NCBI RefSeq assembly: GCF_014640315.1 | Contig: NZ_BMGS01000011.1 | Location: 1 to 64,000 of the forward strand | DNA from: Hymenobacter glacieicola | GTDB taxonomy: Bacteria; Bacteroidota; Bacteroidia; Cytophagales; Hymenobacteraceae | DNA length: 64,000 bases | Direction of reading: 5' to 3' | Shown here: positions 38,918-45,589 of the stretch, piece after piece | Position numbering within the stretch: position 1 is the first letter of the stretch | Layout: each line of letters starts with the position of its first letter | Position numbers and translations under genes: made by a program | Notes under the pieces: generated by a model | The model's input: only the letters and a program-made list of their open reading frames with translations | Told to the model about the DNA's origin: nothing | The model's database searches: none

Positions 38918-39093
38918 GTGCGTAGCAACATCCTTCACAAGCCTCTTTCCCGCCCGATAGTCATTCCGAACCTCACATATATAACCATGTGGCGGAGGCA
39001 GCGCGGAGTAACAGGAAGTAACGCCGCTTTTGCCAATGGCACTGCGCGGGTCATTGTGGCAAACCCAACAAGGCAAATTGACCCGCAAGACCT

Positions 39094-39136
39094 AAAAGCA
39101 AACAGCCCCGCTTCGCATGACCGAAGCGGGGCTGTT
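39094..39136 (-). terminator. Rho-independent terminator of tRNA-Leu
   Basis: The stem AGCCCCGCTTC/GAAGCGGGGCT with an 8-nt loop is followed on the minus strand by TGTTTGCTTTT. Confidence 0.85.
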
Positions 39137-39142
39137 GCAGAG

Positions 39143-39224
39143 TGCGCGCGGGGAGATTCGAACTCCCACACCCGAAGGCACCACCCCCTCAAGATGGCGT
39201 GTCTACCAGTTTCACCACGTGCGC
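39143..39224 (-). tRNA. tRNA-Leu (GAG)
   Basis: A standard class II cloverleaf of 82 nt. The acceptor is GCGCACG/CGCGCGC with one A5-C68 mismatch. D-stem GTG/CAC, anticodon arm CCATC-TTGAGGG-GGTGG giving anticodon GAG, a short variable arm closed by a TTCG loop, and a GGGAG-TTCGAAT-CTCCC T-arm complete it. Discriminator is A. The CCA end is not encoded. It serves as a within-window contrast to the permuted modules at 45 kb. Confidence 0.95.
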
Positions 39225-39531
39225 AGGTTGGTAAGCACTCTTTTCTCTGGACAAAAGCCGAAGCTTCCGGATTCACTGAGGCGGCGAATCGAGGACAAAA
39301 GTAGAGGGCTGAGGCCTAGAGTCCAAATCTGACCGGCTATTTTTTCGCCGTCAGGGCCTGGTCCGGCCCTTGATTCGGGGTTTCAGCCTCAGTGTCAGCC
39401 GGAAAAAAGTTGGCACGGCGCTTAACCGGCACGTACTTTTTTCCCAACTAGTGTTGGCCACCACCGCAGTGGGCTATCAACTTCTGCCGTTACCTAGTAG
39501 TAGGTAGTAGCCCACGGTGGTGCTGCCACGC
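39225..39531. other. gene-free stretch with partial inverted repeat
   Basis: Between the tRNA and the Dps terminator I find only a partly symmetric pair of words (CACCACCGCAGTGGGCTA against TAGCCCACGGTGGTG). No ORF was supported. Confidence 0.5.
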
Positions 39532-39562
39532 AAAAAAGGCTTCCGTACGGAAGCCTTTTTTT
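39532..39562. terminator. bidirectional terminator of dps
   Basis: A perfect palindrome AAAAAAGGCTTC-CG-TACGGAAGCC followed by T7 works in both directions. It ends the minus-strand dps gene. Confidence 0.9.
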
Positions 39563-39584
39563 ATGCAATAGAGAGTGCGGGAAG

Positions 39585-40268
39585 TTATTCAGCGCGGGCC
39601 AGGGGCGTGTCTACTACGTGCTCCGAGACAAACCATACCTGCATTTCGTTGGTGCGCATCACGTTGCTCACAATCAGGTCGTTGGTGCCGTCATCACCGG
39701 ATTCGTCGGCGCGCTTGGCGAAGTCATGGCAATTCTTGAGGATGATTTGGTGGGCTTCCAGCAGGCGCGAAACCTGCACGGGGGCTTCTTCCCGGTCGCG
39801 CGGGGGGCGCGGAATGCTGGTTACCTCAGCAATATCGGCAGCCATGGCCACGGCCACCCCACCCAGAATCTGGATGCGCTCGGCAATCATATCAATCAGG
39901 GCATCCTGCTCTTCGTAATGCTTGTCAAACAGCAGATGCAACTGGTAAAAAGTAGGGCCCACCACCTGCCAGTGGTGCTTTTTGTACATATCACGGATGC
40001 TGCAGGTATCGGCCAGCATCTGGTTGAGCATCTCGACGCTCTCCTGGCGAATGTTGGCATCCAGGCCAATGGGTAGGCGCTGCGACACCGTGCCGTACTT
40101 CTGCAAGGGCGCAGGCGCGTTGAACTGTTGGTTCAGAATAGGCTGTACGCTCGGGCCAGTCTGGCCGTTGGCGGCGCTATTGTCTTTAGAAGAAGCAGCC
40201 TTCTTGGAAGCCGAGGCGACGGGGGCAGCCGCAGTGGCCGGAGCATTTTTGGCGGTGGTTTTGGCCAT
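39585..40268 (-). CDS. dps: Dps-family ferritin-like protein
   Basis: DNA-protecting mini-ferritin of 227 aa forming dodecamers that oxidise iron. It has ferroxidase residues in MYKKHHWQVVGPTFYQLHLLFDKHYEEQDALID. The N-terminal ~85 residues form an unusual Lys/Ala/Ser-rich tail (TTAKNAPATAAAPVASASKK) that could bind DNA. Family members are usually about 160 aa, so the extension is real excess. The start is the ATG of MAKTTAKN; upstream frame residues lack support. Confidence 0.92.
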   Translation of the reverse strand: MAKTTAKNAPATAAAPVASASKKAASSKDNSAANGQTGPSVQPILNQQFNAPAPLQKYGTVSQRLPIGLDANIRQESVEMLNQMLADTCSIRDMYKKHHWQVVGPTFYQLHLLFDKHYEEQDALIDMIAERIQILGGVAVAMAADIAEVTSIPRPPRDREEAPVQVSRLLEAHQIILKNCHDFAKRADESGDDGTNDLIVSNVMRTNEMQVWFVSEHVVDTPLARAE

Positions 40269-40627
40269 GATAGTTGCAGGAAAATAAAGTAAGGAGAAGG
40301 GCGGGCAGCCAGTGGCGCACCGCCGTGTTACCATACGCATAAGCGCGGCTCAGGTTAGCGCGGCGGCCATATTTAGCCTTACCTGGGGCAATTACCCGCG
40401 CCCCGATGCTTGCCTGGTCGATGGCGCGTAGTAGTTGGGCGTTGTGCCTCGTTTGGTGGGTGGCGGGCGGTTGTGTTTGCCAGGGCCGGCGCAGGAAGTA
40501 ACTTCGTAGCCACATTAGATTCGCACTTAGCCGGTTGTTTTCTGGCTGGCGCAAGCCCCCTACTCCGCTAAATGGGTACATGAATGGATTGGCCGTTTTG
40601 TACTGCTACTTGTAAACCAGCACTGTT
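40269..40627. other. divergent intergenic region
   Basis: A 359-bp gap upstream of both dps and the MOSC gene. It must hold their promoters, but no clean TAnnTTTG box stands out. No repeat seen. Confidence 0.4.
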
Positions 40628-41167
40628 ATGCCTTTTCCTTTCCTCGGCGACGATAAATCAACGATTTCGCAGATGCTAAACACCTTGCCTCAAGTCGGAC
40701 GCCTGGAATGGATAGGCCTGCGGCCGGTGCGGCGCGCACCCATGCAGGCCGTAGCCGAAGTAACGGCCGAAACCGACCGGCATCTGCAAGGCGACCATGC
40801 CCGCCCCAAGCCCGGCGGCAAACGCCAGGTAACCCTGATTCAGTACGAGCACCTAGCCGCCGTGGCCGGCTACCTGGGTTTGCCTGAGTCTGTTGACCCA
40901 GGCCGGCTGCGGCGTAACTTAGTCGTGAGCGGGCTGAACCTGCTGGCCTTGAAAAACCGGCGAATTCGTATTGGGGAAGAGGTCGTCCTGGAAATTACGG
41001 GCGAGTGCCACCCCTGCTCCCGCATGGAGGAGGAATTGGGCCCGGGCGGCTACAACGCCATGCGTGGCCACGGTGGTCTTACGGCGCGCATCGTGCAAGG
41101 AGGCCTCATGCGCGCTGGCGACCCAATTCGGATAGAACCCACGGCGCCGGCGGAGCCCGGTGCCTAA
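40628..41167 (+). CDS. MOSC domain protein
   Basis: MOSC fold protein of 179 aa (molybdenum cofactor sulfurase C-terminal type). The conserved Cys lies in GECHPCSRMEEELG, preceded by LRRNLVVSGLNL and followed by GHGGLTARIVQGG. Family members move sulfur or handle MoCo-bound reductants such as YiiM/YcbX. An internal ATG at 40673 is an alternative start. Confidence 0.9.
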   Translation: MPFPFLGDDKSTISQMLNTLPQVGRLEWIGLRPVRRAPMQAVAEVTAETDRHLQGDHARPKPGGKRQVTLIQYEHLAAVAGYLGLPESVDPGRLRRNLVVSGLNLLALKNRRIRIGEEVVLEITGECHPCSRMEEELGPGGYNAMRGHGGLTARIVQGGLMRAGDPIRIEPTAPAEPGA

Positions 41168-41185
41168 CAAGGTAGGCTGTTGGCG

Positions 41186-41632
41186 CTAGCTAGCTGTTTG
41201 CGGTACCTCGCGCAGTTGTGCACTAAAACGGGTATCAACGCGCAATACCTGCGAGACTGGGCAATTTTGCCGGGCATCATCAACCAGCTCCTGAAACCGG
41301 GCCGGGGGTAGGCGCGGCACGGATGCTTCCACCGTTAGGTTCGATTCGCGGATACAGCCTTCCTGCAAGACTATTTCGCAACGCGCATCAATGTACTCGG
41401 CCCGAAAACCGGCCGCCTGCAGACCAAAAGCCAGTTTCATGGCGAAGCACCCCGCGTGAGCCGCTGCAATGAGCTCCTCCGGGTTTGTGCCATTACCTTC
41501 CTCAAAACGCGTGTGGTAGCTGTAGCGGCAATTATCAAGGATGGTACTGGCGGTAGTAAGGTGGCCTGTACCGTCGGTGCCACGGCCATGCCAGCGGGCG
41601 GTAGCTGTGCGCTTAATTGGAGAAGCAGCCAT
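41186..41632 (-). CDS. OsmC-family peroxiredoxin-like protein
   Basis: Hydroperoxide-reducing protein of 148 aa. It has both active-site Cys residues: Cys62 in AHAGCFAMKL and Cys124 in NCPVS, plus the family's NPEELIAAAHA. It is of the OsmC rather than Ohr or YhfA subtype by its NCPVS motif. It converges with the MOSC gene. Confidence 0.93.
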   Translation of the reverse strand: MAASPIKRTATARWHGRGTDGTGHLTTASTILDNCRYSYHTRFEEGNGTNPEELIAAAHAGCFAMKLAFGLQAAGFRAEYIDARCEIVLQEGCIRESNLTVEASVPRLPPARFQELVDDARQNCPVSQVLRVDTRFSAQLREVPQTAS

Positions 41633-41961
41633 AATTATCTACGAAAAAGAATCTAATTAATCAGATGACCGGTGCCGCAACCTGGACTATTATCTGTGCT
41701 CTGTCAGAGCATCCCAGGCACTTACCCGCTAATATAAATCCAAAAATCCCGTCATAATATAAATAGACACATCTATTGAGTCTATACTTTTCGCCTTACG
41801 GTTCGGGGCCAACTGGTTAGCACGATGGCGCTGCGCGGGCAGCGTTGCGCTTTCTTGAACACTCAACCTGGTTTATAAGCAGCTTCCGACCGAAAAACAA
41901 TGTACATAGCAATTGCTTTACTATTTTTACATGTTTTTCATCAGTAAAGCACTCATTTGTA
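41633..41961. other. AT-rich divergent leader region
   Basis: This 329-bp region between osmC and the XRE gene is clearly more AT-rich than its surroundings. It contains a GCTTTAC...GTAAAGC inverted pair close to the XRE start, a candidate autoregulatory site. No ORF supported. Confidence 0.4.
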
Positions 41962-42534
41962 ATGCGTGACGAATCAAGTAGCCCGCTGCCGCGGCTGCGA
42001 GCGTGGTTTGGCCTGAGCCAAGCTGGTTTGGGTCGGTCTATGGAGCTTAGTAAAGCCATGGTGTCACAGGTAGAGCGGGGGGTGCGGAAGCTACCTATGG
42101 CCGCTTCCCTACCTCAGGCCGCGCTTACGCTGGCCCAGCAAGCCACTACTGCCGAGCCAACGTCCGAGGCGCCCGATATTGCAGCCCTGCGCGAGCACCA
42201 GCGCGCCTGTCAGCACCGCGCCGAGCAGATGGCCCTGGAGTTGAGCCGCATGCCGGAACGAGCCACCTGGGCCCGCCGCCGACTTGCCGCCCTACCAACC
42301 CTGACCGCCGTACTGGCCCCTGGCAAGGCCACTCCCCCAAGCTGGCTTAACGAGTTTGCCGAGGAAGCCCGGACGGAGCTGGTTCGGAGTGGTAGCACGG
42401 CCCAGGCCCTGTTGCAGGCCCGGCAAGCTGCTTTTGCCGCCGAGGCCGCTGAGCTGGTCCGACTGCTTGCTGCTTACGAGGCGGGCCCACCGGCCAAAGG
42501 CACGGCCGGCAAAGCAACGCTCAGCGCTAGCTAA
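41962..42534 (+). CDS. XRE-family helix-turn-helix protein
   Basis: Predicted DNA-binding protein of 190 aa. The N-terminal Cro/C1-type HTH (about 8-65) reads LRAWFGLSQAGLGRSMELSKAMVSQVERG. A long Ala/Glu/Leu-rich helical C-terminus (about 85-185) may form a coiled coil. The frame extends upstream to 41845 through an AT-rich leader, and I prefer the ATG giving MRDESSS. Target unknown. Confidence 0.78.
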   Translation: MRDESSSPLPRLRAWFGLSQAGLGRSMELSKAMVSQVERGVRKLPMAASLPQAALTLAQQATTAEPTSEAPDIAALREHQRACQHRAEQMALELSRMPERATWARRRLAALPTLTAVLAPGKATPPSWLNEFAEEARTELVRSGSTAQALLQARQAAFAAEAAELVRLLAAYEAGPPAKGTAGKATLSAS

Positions 42535-42917
42535 GTCACAAGTCCTATGCAAACGAGCTCCGGCAACGACCCTGGAAGTAACTGCCGCGTCATACGCAGG
42601 CTGCCCAGTCTTGTGTACCCTAAAATATTATCAGGTACCTGGCCTGATATGGACTAATTTATATAGTATTCATATCATAGTATTTTTAATTTAAGGCTTA
42701 TAAAGCACCGTTCATCGAGCAAATATTAGGTTTGAACCTGCTATTTACCCTACTTAGTGAATCCAAATCTACCTTTGCTGACGTATATAGGGAAACTTGA
42801 TGTTTGCCAGCTTTCACAGCCAGCTATGTCCGGTACCCGTCCTATACTTCAGTGCCTCGCGCCCACACATCGGCAGCAGGCCATTTTCAGTGTTGCGTAT
42901 GTCTTATTTCACTCTAC

Positions 42918-43085
42918 ATGAACTCATGTGCCTCCACTCCCAACCTGGCGGCTACTGCAGTAGCGCTGTTATTGCTGGCTGATTTGTTGCCAGCTCTTCC
43001 AGCCCGCTCCCACGGCCCGGGCATATTTTCCACTACTACCTACCAGGGCACGGCCGTATATCGCCACCGGCGCCATCGGCCTTAG
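42918..43085 (+). CDS. possible 55-aa membrane micro-protein
   Basis: A short frame encoding MNSCASTPNLAATAVALLLLADLL with one hydrophobic helix and a basic, His/Arg-rich end (AVYRHRRHRP). A perfect terminator starts 13 nt after its stop, which supports a real transcript. No family. The 383 bp upstream contain no other supported gene. Confidence 0.35.
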   Translation: MNSCASTPNLAATAVALLLLADLLPALPARSHGPGIFSTTTYQGTAVYRHRRHRP

Positions 43086-43097
43086 CTGATCCGTATC

Positions 43098-43134
43098 AAA
43101 AAAAGGCCCCGATAATGCATCGGGGCCTTTTTTA
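43098..43134. terminator. bidirectional terminator (rtcB / micro-ORF)
   Basis: AAAAAAAGGCCCCGAT-AATGC-ATCGGGGCCTTTTTT is near perfect. It ends the minus-strand rtcB gene and the plus-strand micro-ORF. Confidence 0.9.
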
Positions 43135-43150
43135 TTACCTATTACGGTTT

Positions 43151-44554
43151 CTACACGCCACCTTCCATGCGCACAATGCGCGGCGTGAAGGAGCCTAGCA
43201 CGTCCACGAGGTCGGTTTGGCTTTGCATTACCTGGTGGATGTCTTTGTAGGCCTGCGGAGCCTCATCCACACCGCCGCCCAACAGCTCTACGCCGTGCTG
43301 CTGGAGGTAGCGGCGCACGTCGGCTTCGCCCAGCTCCTGCTTGGCCCGGGTGCGCGACATCTGCCGGCCCGCGCCGTGGGAAGCCGAGGCCAACGAAGCC
43401 GCCTCGCCCCTACCCCGCACAATGAAGCCAGGAGCCGTCATGGAGCCCGGAATGATGCCGAGCACACCTTGTCCGGCCGGCGTAGCTCCTTTCCGGTGCA
43501 CGACTACCTCCCGACCATTCACTAGGCGCTCTTTCCAGGCGAAGTTGTGGTGGTTTTCCACTTTGGCCAGGGGTCGCTCGCCGAGGGCTTTGGCCAGGCG
43601 CTGGTGAATCTGGTGGTGGCAGGCCGAGGCGTAGTCACCGGCCAGGTTCATGGCGGTCCAGTACTCCTGCCCGGCTTCGGTGTCGAGGCCCAGCCAGGCC
43701 AGGTGACGGGCTTCAGCGGGCAGTTGGCAGGTATCCTGGGCCAGCTTGGTGTAGTGGTTGGCAATGCTGGCGCCGAGGCCGCGGGAACCGGAGTGGGAAA
43801 GCAGCCCCAGGTACTGGCCCACGGGTACGCCCAGTTCGTTGCTGGGGTCGGTGATGTCGACCACGCCCCACTCCACGAAGTGGTTGCCGCCCCCGGAGGA
43901 GCCGATTTGCGCGGCGGCCGTGTCCAGCTTGTTGCGCAGGAAGGGGATTTCCTGGAACTCGGGGCGGTCGAGGACGGCGTGGCCCAGCTTCTGCCCGTGG
44001 CGGAACACGTCGCGGTTGCCGAATTTGGTGTTGTCGAGCAGCAGCTTACGCAGCTCCTGCACCCGCTGCTCCAGGTAGCGTGGGGGCAGAGCAAACACCG
44101 ACAAGGCCATGCGGCAGCCAATGTCCACGCCCACGGCGTAGGGAATCACGGCGTTATCCACGGCCAGCACCCCGCCAATGGGCAAGCCGTAGCCGTGGTG
44201 GGCGTCGGGCATGAGGGCGCCGGCCACCGTGACGGGCAACTTCATGGCCGTTTCCATCTGGTGGATAGCGCCCTGCTCGATGTACTCGGCCCCGAATACG
44301 GCGTACTCCTTGCGCTCCGTGAGGGCAATGTGCCGGCTGGGCGGGGGTAGCAAGGCGGCGGCCGTGTGGCTCCAGTCGAGGTGGGTGAGGTAGGAGGCGG
44401 GATTCGCCAGCAGCTCTTTCAGGAGCGTGAGCTGGTCGGTTTGGGAGAGTTTTTTGAGGTGCTTGCGCTGCAGTTGAGCCAGCGCGAGCCCAATGGCCCG
44501 ACCTTCCGGGAAGCCAAGCTGCCGAAGGTCGTTGCCGCGTAGTTGTGAGGCCAT
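43151..44554 (-). CDS. rtcB: RNA-splicing ligase RtcB
   Basis: GTP/Mn-dependent ligase of 467 aa that joins RNA 3'-phosphate or 2',3'-cyclic phosphate to 5'-OH ends. Metal ligands are visible in VGVDIGCRMA (Asp144, Cys147), GGGNHFVEWG (about 221-230) and HSGSRG (254-259). The nucleotidylated His393 is in HGAGR and HRKGATPA binds guanylate. No RtcA, archease or sigma-54 activator RtcR is adjacent. The start is the ATG giving MASQLRGND; the upstream frame covers a leader with a Y-RNA-like element. It is the last gene after the Ro60, PARG-like and Y RNA array on the same strand. Confidence 0.96.
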   Translation of the reverse strand: MASQLRGNDLRQLGFPEGRAIGLALAQLQRKHLKKLSQTDQLTLLKELLANPASYLTHLDWSHTAAALLPPPSRHIALTERKEYAVFGAEYIEQGAIHQMETAMKLPVTVAGALMPDAHHGYGLPIGGVLAVDNAVIPYAVGVDIGCRMALSVFALPPRYLEQRVQELRKLLLDNTKFGNRDVFRHGQKLGHAVLDRPEFQEIPFLRNKLDTAAAQIGSSGGGNHFVEWGVVDITDPSNELGVPVGQYLGLLSHSGSRGLGASIANHYTKLAQDTCQLPAEARHLAWLGLDTEAGQEYWTAMNLAGDYASACHHQIHQRLAKALGERPLAKVENHHNFAWKERLVNGREVVVHRKGATPAGQGVLGIIPGSMTAPGFIVRGRGEAASLASASHGAGRQMSRTRAKQELGEADVRRYLQQHGVELLGGGVDEAPQAYKDIHQVMQSQTDLVDVLGSFTPRIVRMEGGV

Positions 44555-44581
44555 ACGAGTAAGAATGTACTTGAGAGAAAT

Positions 44582-44682
44582 TTCCGGCGACGGAGCAACG
44601 GGCAGGCAGCGTATCCTGAGGGGTGGGTGTGCACCCGCAGTCAGGCCGAAGGAACGCGGCCCTACGGCATCCGAAAGCGGAA
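44582..44682 (-). ncRNA. Y-RNA-like element in the rtcB leader (degenerate)
   Basis: Upstream of rtcB the minus strand repeats the array's hallmarks: ATGCCGTAGGG, then TTCCTTCG in the place of NTACTTCG, and later CGTTGC in the place of the TTGTTGC strand. Outer pairing is short (TTCCG/CGGAA and CGGA/TCCG), and the 8-bp inner helix is only about 4 bp. The tRNA-like module is replaced by a hairpin CCTGA...TCAGG with a GGGTGCACACCC centre. It starts 7 nt after the mini-unit. It could be a Ro- or RtcB-responsive leader or a decayed copy. Confidence 0.35.
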
Positions 44683-44689
44683 GAAAAAT

Positions 44690-44771
44690 GAGCAACCGGC
44701 AGGGTAAAAAGGTGGGCAGGCGCTTAGTTCCAAACGAAGTATGCCTGCCCTACGACACCGGCCGGCCGCTC
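44690..44771 (-). ncRNA. mini Y-RNA-like unit 6, without tRNA-like module
   Basis: Closing helix GAGCGGCCGGC/GCCGGTTGCTC (44771-44761 with 44700-44690) has 11 pairs, two wobble. The conserved TGTCGTA strand, an 8-bp helix GGGCAGGC/GCCTGCCC and ATACTTCG follow, but the apical part is only about 14 nt (GTTTGGAACTAAGC). The conserved tail strand is missing and a T5 run follows the inner helix, so it may also act as a terminator or attenuator between the array and rtcB. Confidence 0.6.
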
Positions 44772-44788
44772 GGGAGTAATCCATAAAA

Positions 44789-44940
44789 TCTGTTCGGGGC
44801 AACAGGCGGGCGGCCCCTATATCCTGCTCTACCTAGCTGAGCTACAGCTCCTACCCGGGGGGTAGCAACTGGTGGGACTCGAACCCACGACCCGGGCAAC
44901 CAAAATGCGAAGTATGGCCGCCCTACGGCACCCGAACAGA
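44789..44940 (-). ncRNA. Y-RNA-like unit 5 with permuted tRNA-Gln(UUG)-like module
   Basis: Outer helix TCTGTTCGGG/CCCGAACAGA (10 bp, perfect). Conserved internal loop TGCCGTA opposite GCCTGTTGC. Perfect 8-bp helix GGGCGGCC/GGCCGCCC. Loop ATACTTC opposite ATATAGG. Then come anticodon arm GCA-TTTTGGT-TGC, whose outer CC pairs with the GG preceding the tail; variable GGGTC; T-arm GTGGG-TTCGAGT-CCCAC; 3' acceptor strand CAGTTGC; a capped hairpin extension; 5' acceptor GGAGCTG; TA; and D-arm GCTC/GAGC. Re-ordered, this is a full cloverleaf with anticodon UUG and one acceptor mismatch (2-71). Confidence 0.85.
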
Positions 44941-44949
44941 TGATATTGG

Positions 44950-45097
44950 AGGTGAGGTAACCAGCGAAAAGCGTTCTGTAAACTGGGCGCTTTTGACCAC
45001 TCAGCCACTTGCCCACGCTAGGGGGCAAGGCGGGATTCGAACCCGCGGGCCACAGCAGGCCAACCGACGAAGTAGCGCTTTCCTACGACACTCACCT
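44950..45097 (-). ncRNA. Y-RNA-like unit 4 with permuted class II-like tRNA module
   Basis: Outer helix AGGTGAG/CTCACCT, conserved TGTCGTA opposite a diverged GCTGGTTAC, inner helix GGAAAGCG/CGCTTTTC (one wobble), loop CTACTTC opposite ACAGAA. The module has a possible variable arm GGCC-TGCTGT-GGCC, T-arm GCGGG-TTCGAAT-CCCGC, perfect acceptor CTTGCCC/GGGCAAG separated by only 8 nt, and a Ser/Leu-type D-arm TGGCTGAGTGGTCAAAAGC. I could not form a clean anticodon arm, so the parent tRNA is unassigned. Confidence 0.78.
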
Positions 45098-45106
45098 TTT
45101 TGTTTT

Positions 45107-45260
45107 CCGCGGGGGTGGGGCAACAAGCACCGGGCCTTCTGTCCTGCTCTACCTGACTGAGCTACAGCAACTGCCACAGCAGCCACCAGCGGGATTCGAA
45201 CCCGCGACCTGGGCGTTAAGAGCGCGAAGTATGGCCTGGTTACGGCACCCACTCCCACGG
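45107..45260 (-). ncRNA. Y-RNA-like unit 3 with permuted tRNA-Lys(CUU)-like module
   Basis: Outer helix CCGTGGGAGTGGG/CCCACCCCCGCGG (12 of 13), TGCCGTA opposite GCTTGTTGC, inner helix ACCAGGCC/GGCCCGGT (7 of 8), ATACTTC opposite ACAGAA. The module reads GCG-CTCTTAA-CGC with outer CC pairing to GG before the tail, giving a 5-bp anticodon stem and anticodon CUU. AGGTC, T-arm GCGGG-TTCGAAT-CCCGC, acceptor TGGTGGC/GTTGCTG (five wobble pairs, extended by CTGC/GCAG and capped) and D-arm GCTC/GAGC follow. The wobble-rich acceptor is unlike a translation tRNA. Confidence 0.85.
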
Positions 45261-45270
45261 AAAAATAAAA

Positions 45271-45423
45271 CCTGCCGGGGCAACAAACGAGCAGCGAAAT
45301 GACCGGCCCGAAGGCCGTTCCGCTCTAACCAACTGAGCTACAGTCCAAGGTAAAAAATGGGGTTGGACTGGCCCGAATCGAACGGGCGACCCGAAGTAAC
45401 GCTGCGCTACGACACCCGGCGGG
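45271..45423 (-). ncRNA. Y-RNA-like unit 2 with permuted tRNA-like module and UUCG hairpin
   Basis: Outer helix CCCGCCGGG/CCCGGCAGG (8 of 9), TGTCGTA opposite GTTTGTTGC, inner helix GCGCAGCG/CGCTGCTC (7 of 8), TTACTTC on the 5' side. The module has GGGTC, T-arm GCCCG-TTCGATT-CGGGC, a perfect acceptor CAGTCCA/TGGACTG separated by 16 nt, TA and D-arm GCTC-AGTTGGTTA-GAGC. A hyperstable CGGCC-TTCG-GGCCG hairpin replaces the anticodon arm; no 7-nt anticodon loop can be drawn. Confidence 0.75.
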
Positions 45424-45432
45424 GTGATTTTT

Positions 45433-45589
45433 CGGCTGACCCTCGGCGTTTGGGACAACAAGCGGCCGGCGAGTACCCCACAGCCGGAGCTGCGGGATGG
45501 GAATCGAACCCTACGCCGGGAGCACCGGCGTATTCAACCAAGACGAAGTAACGCCTGCCTACGGCACCCAAACGGGCAGAGGTCAGCCG
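45433..45589 (-). ncRNA. Y-RNA-like unit 1, aberrant tRNA-like module
   Basis: First unit of the array. Outer helix in two blocks (CGGCTGACC/GGTCAGCCG and CGTTTGGG/CCCAAACG), TGCCGTA opposite GCTTGTTGT, inner helix GGCAGGCG/CGCCGGCC (7 of 8), TTACTTC. The module has a strong ACGCCGG-TGCT-CCCGGCGT hairpin, a TTCGATT T-loop with only three stem pairs, and an 8-bp acceptor CCCGCAGC/GCTGTGGG with a 4-nt cap. It seems to lack a D-arm. It still has every Ro-stem hallmark. Confidence 0.62.

Noticed and set aside
41845..42534. Prophage remnant around the XRE regulator
   Set aside because: No integrase, structural or lysis genes nearby; a single HTH protein is insufficient.
44789..45589. Ordinary tRNA genes with introns in normal 5'-3' order
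   Set aside because: A 5' half does not pair with the next 3' half (for example TGGACTG against TGGTGGC). Acceptor strands pair only within the same unit, with the 3' strand first.
44789..45589. Permuted tRNA genes of the algal/archaeal type that yield translation tRNAs as the sole reading
   Set aside because: Only two of five units restore an anticodon arm, one has a UUCG hairpin instead and one lacks a D-arm. The conserved Ro-like internal loop and the adjacent TROVE gene favour Y RNAs. Splicing by RtcB stays open.
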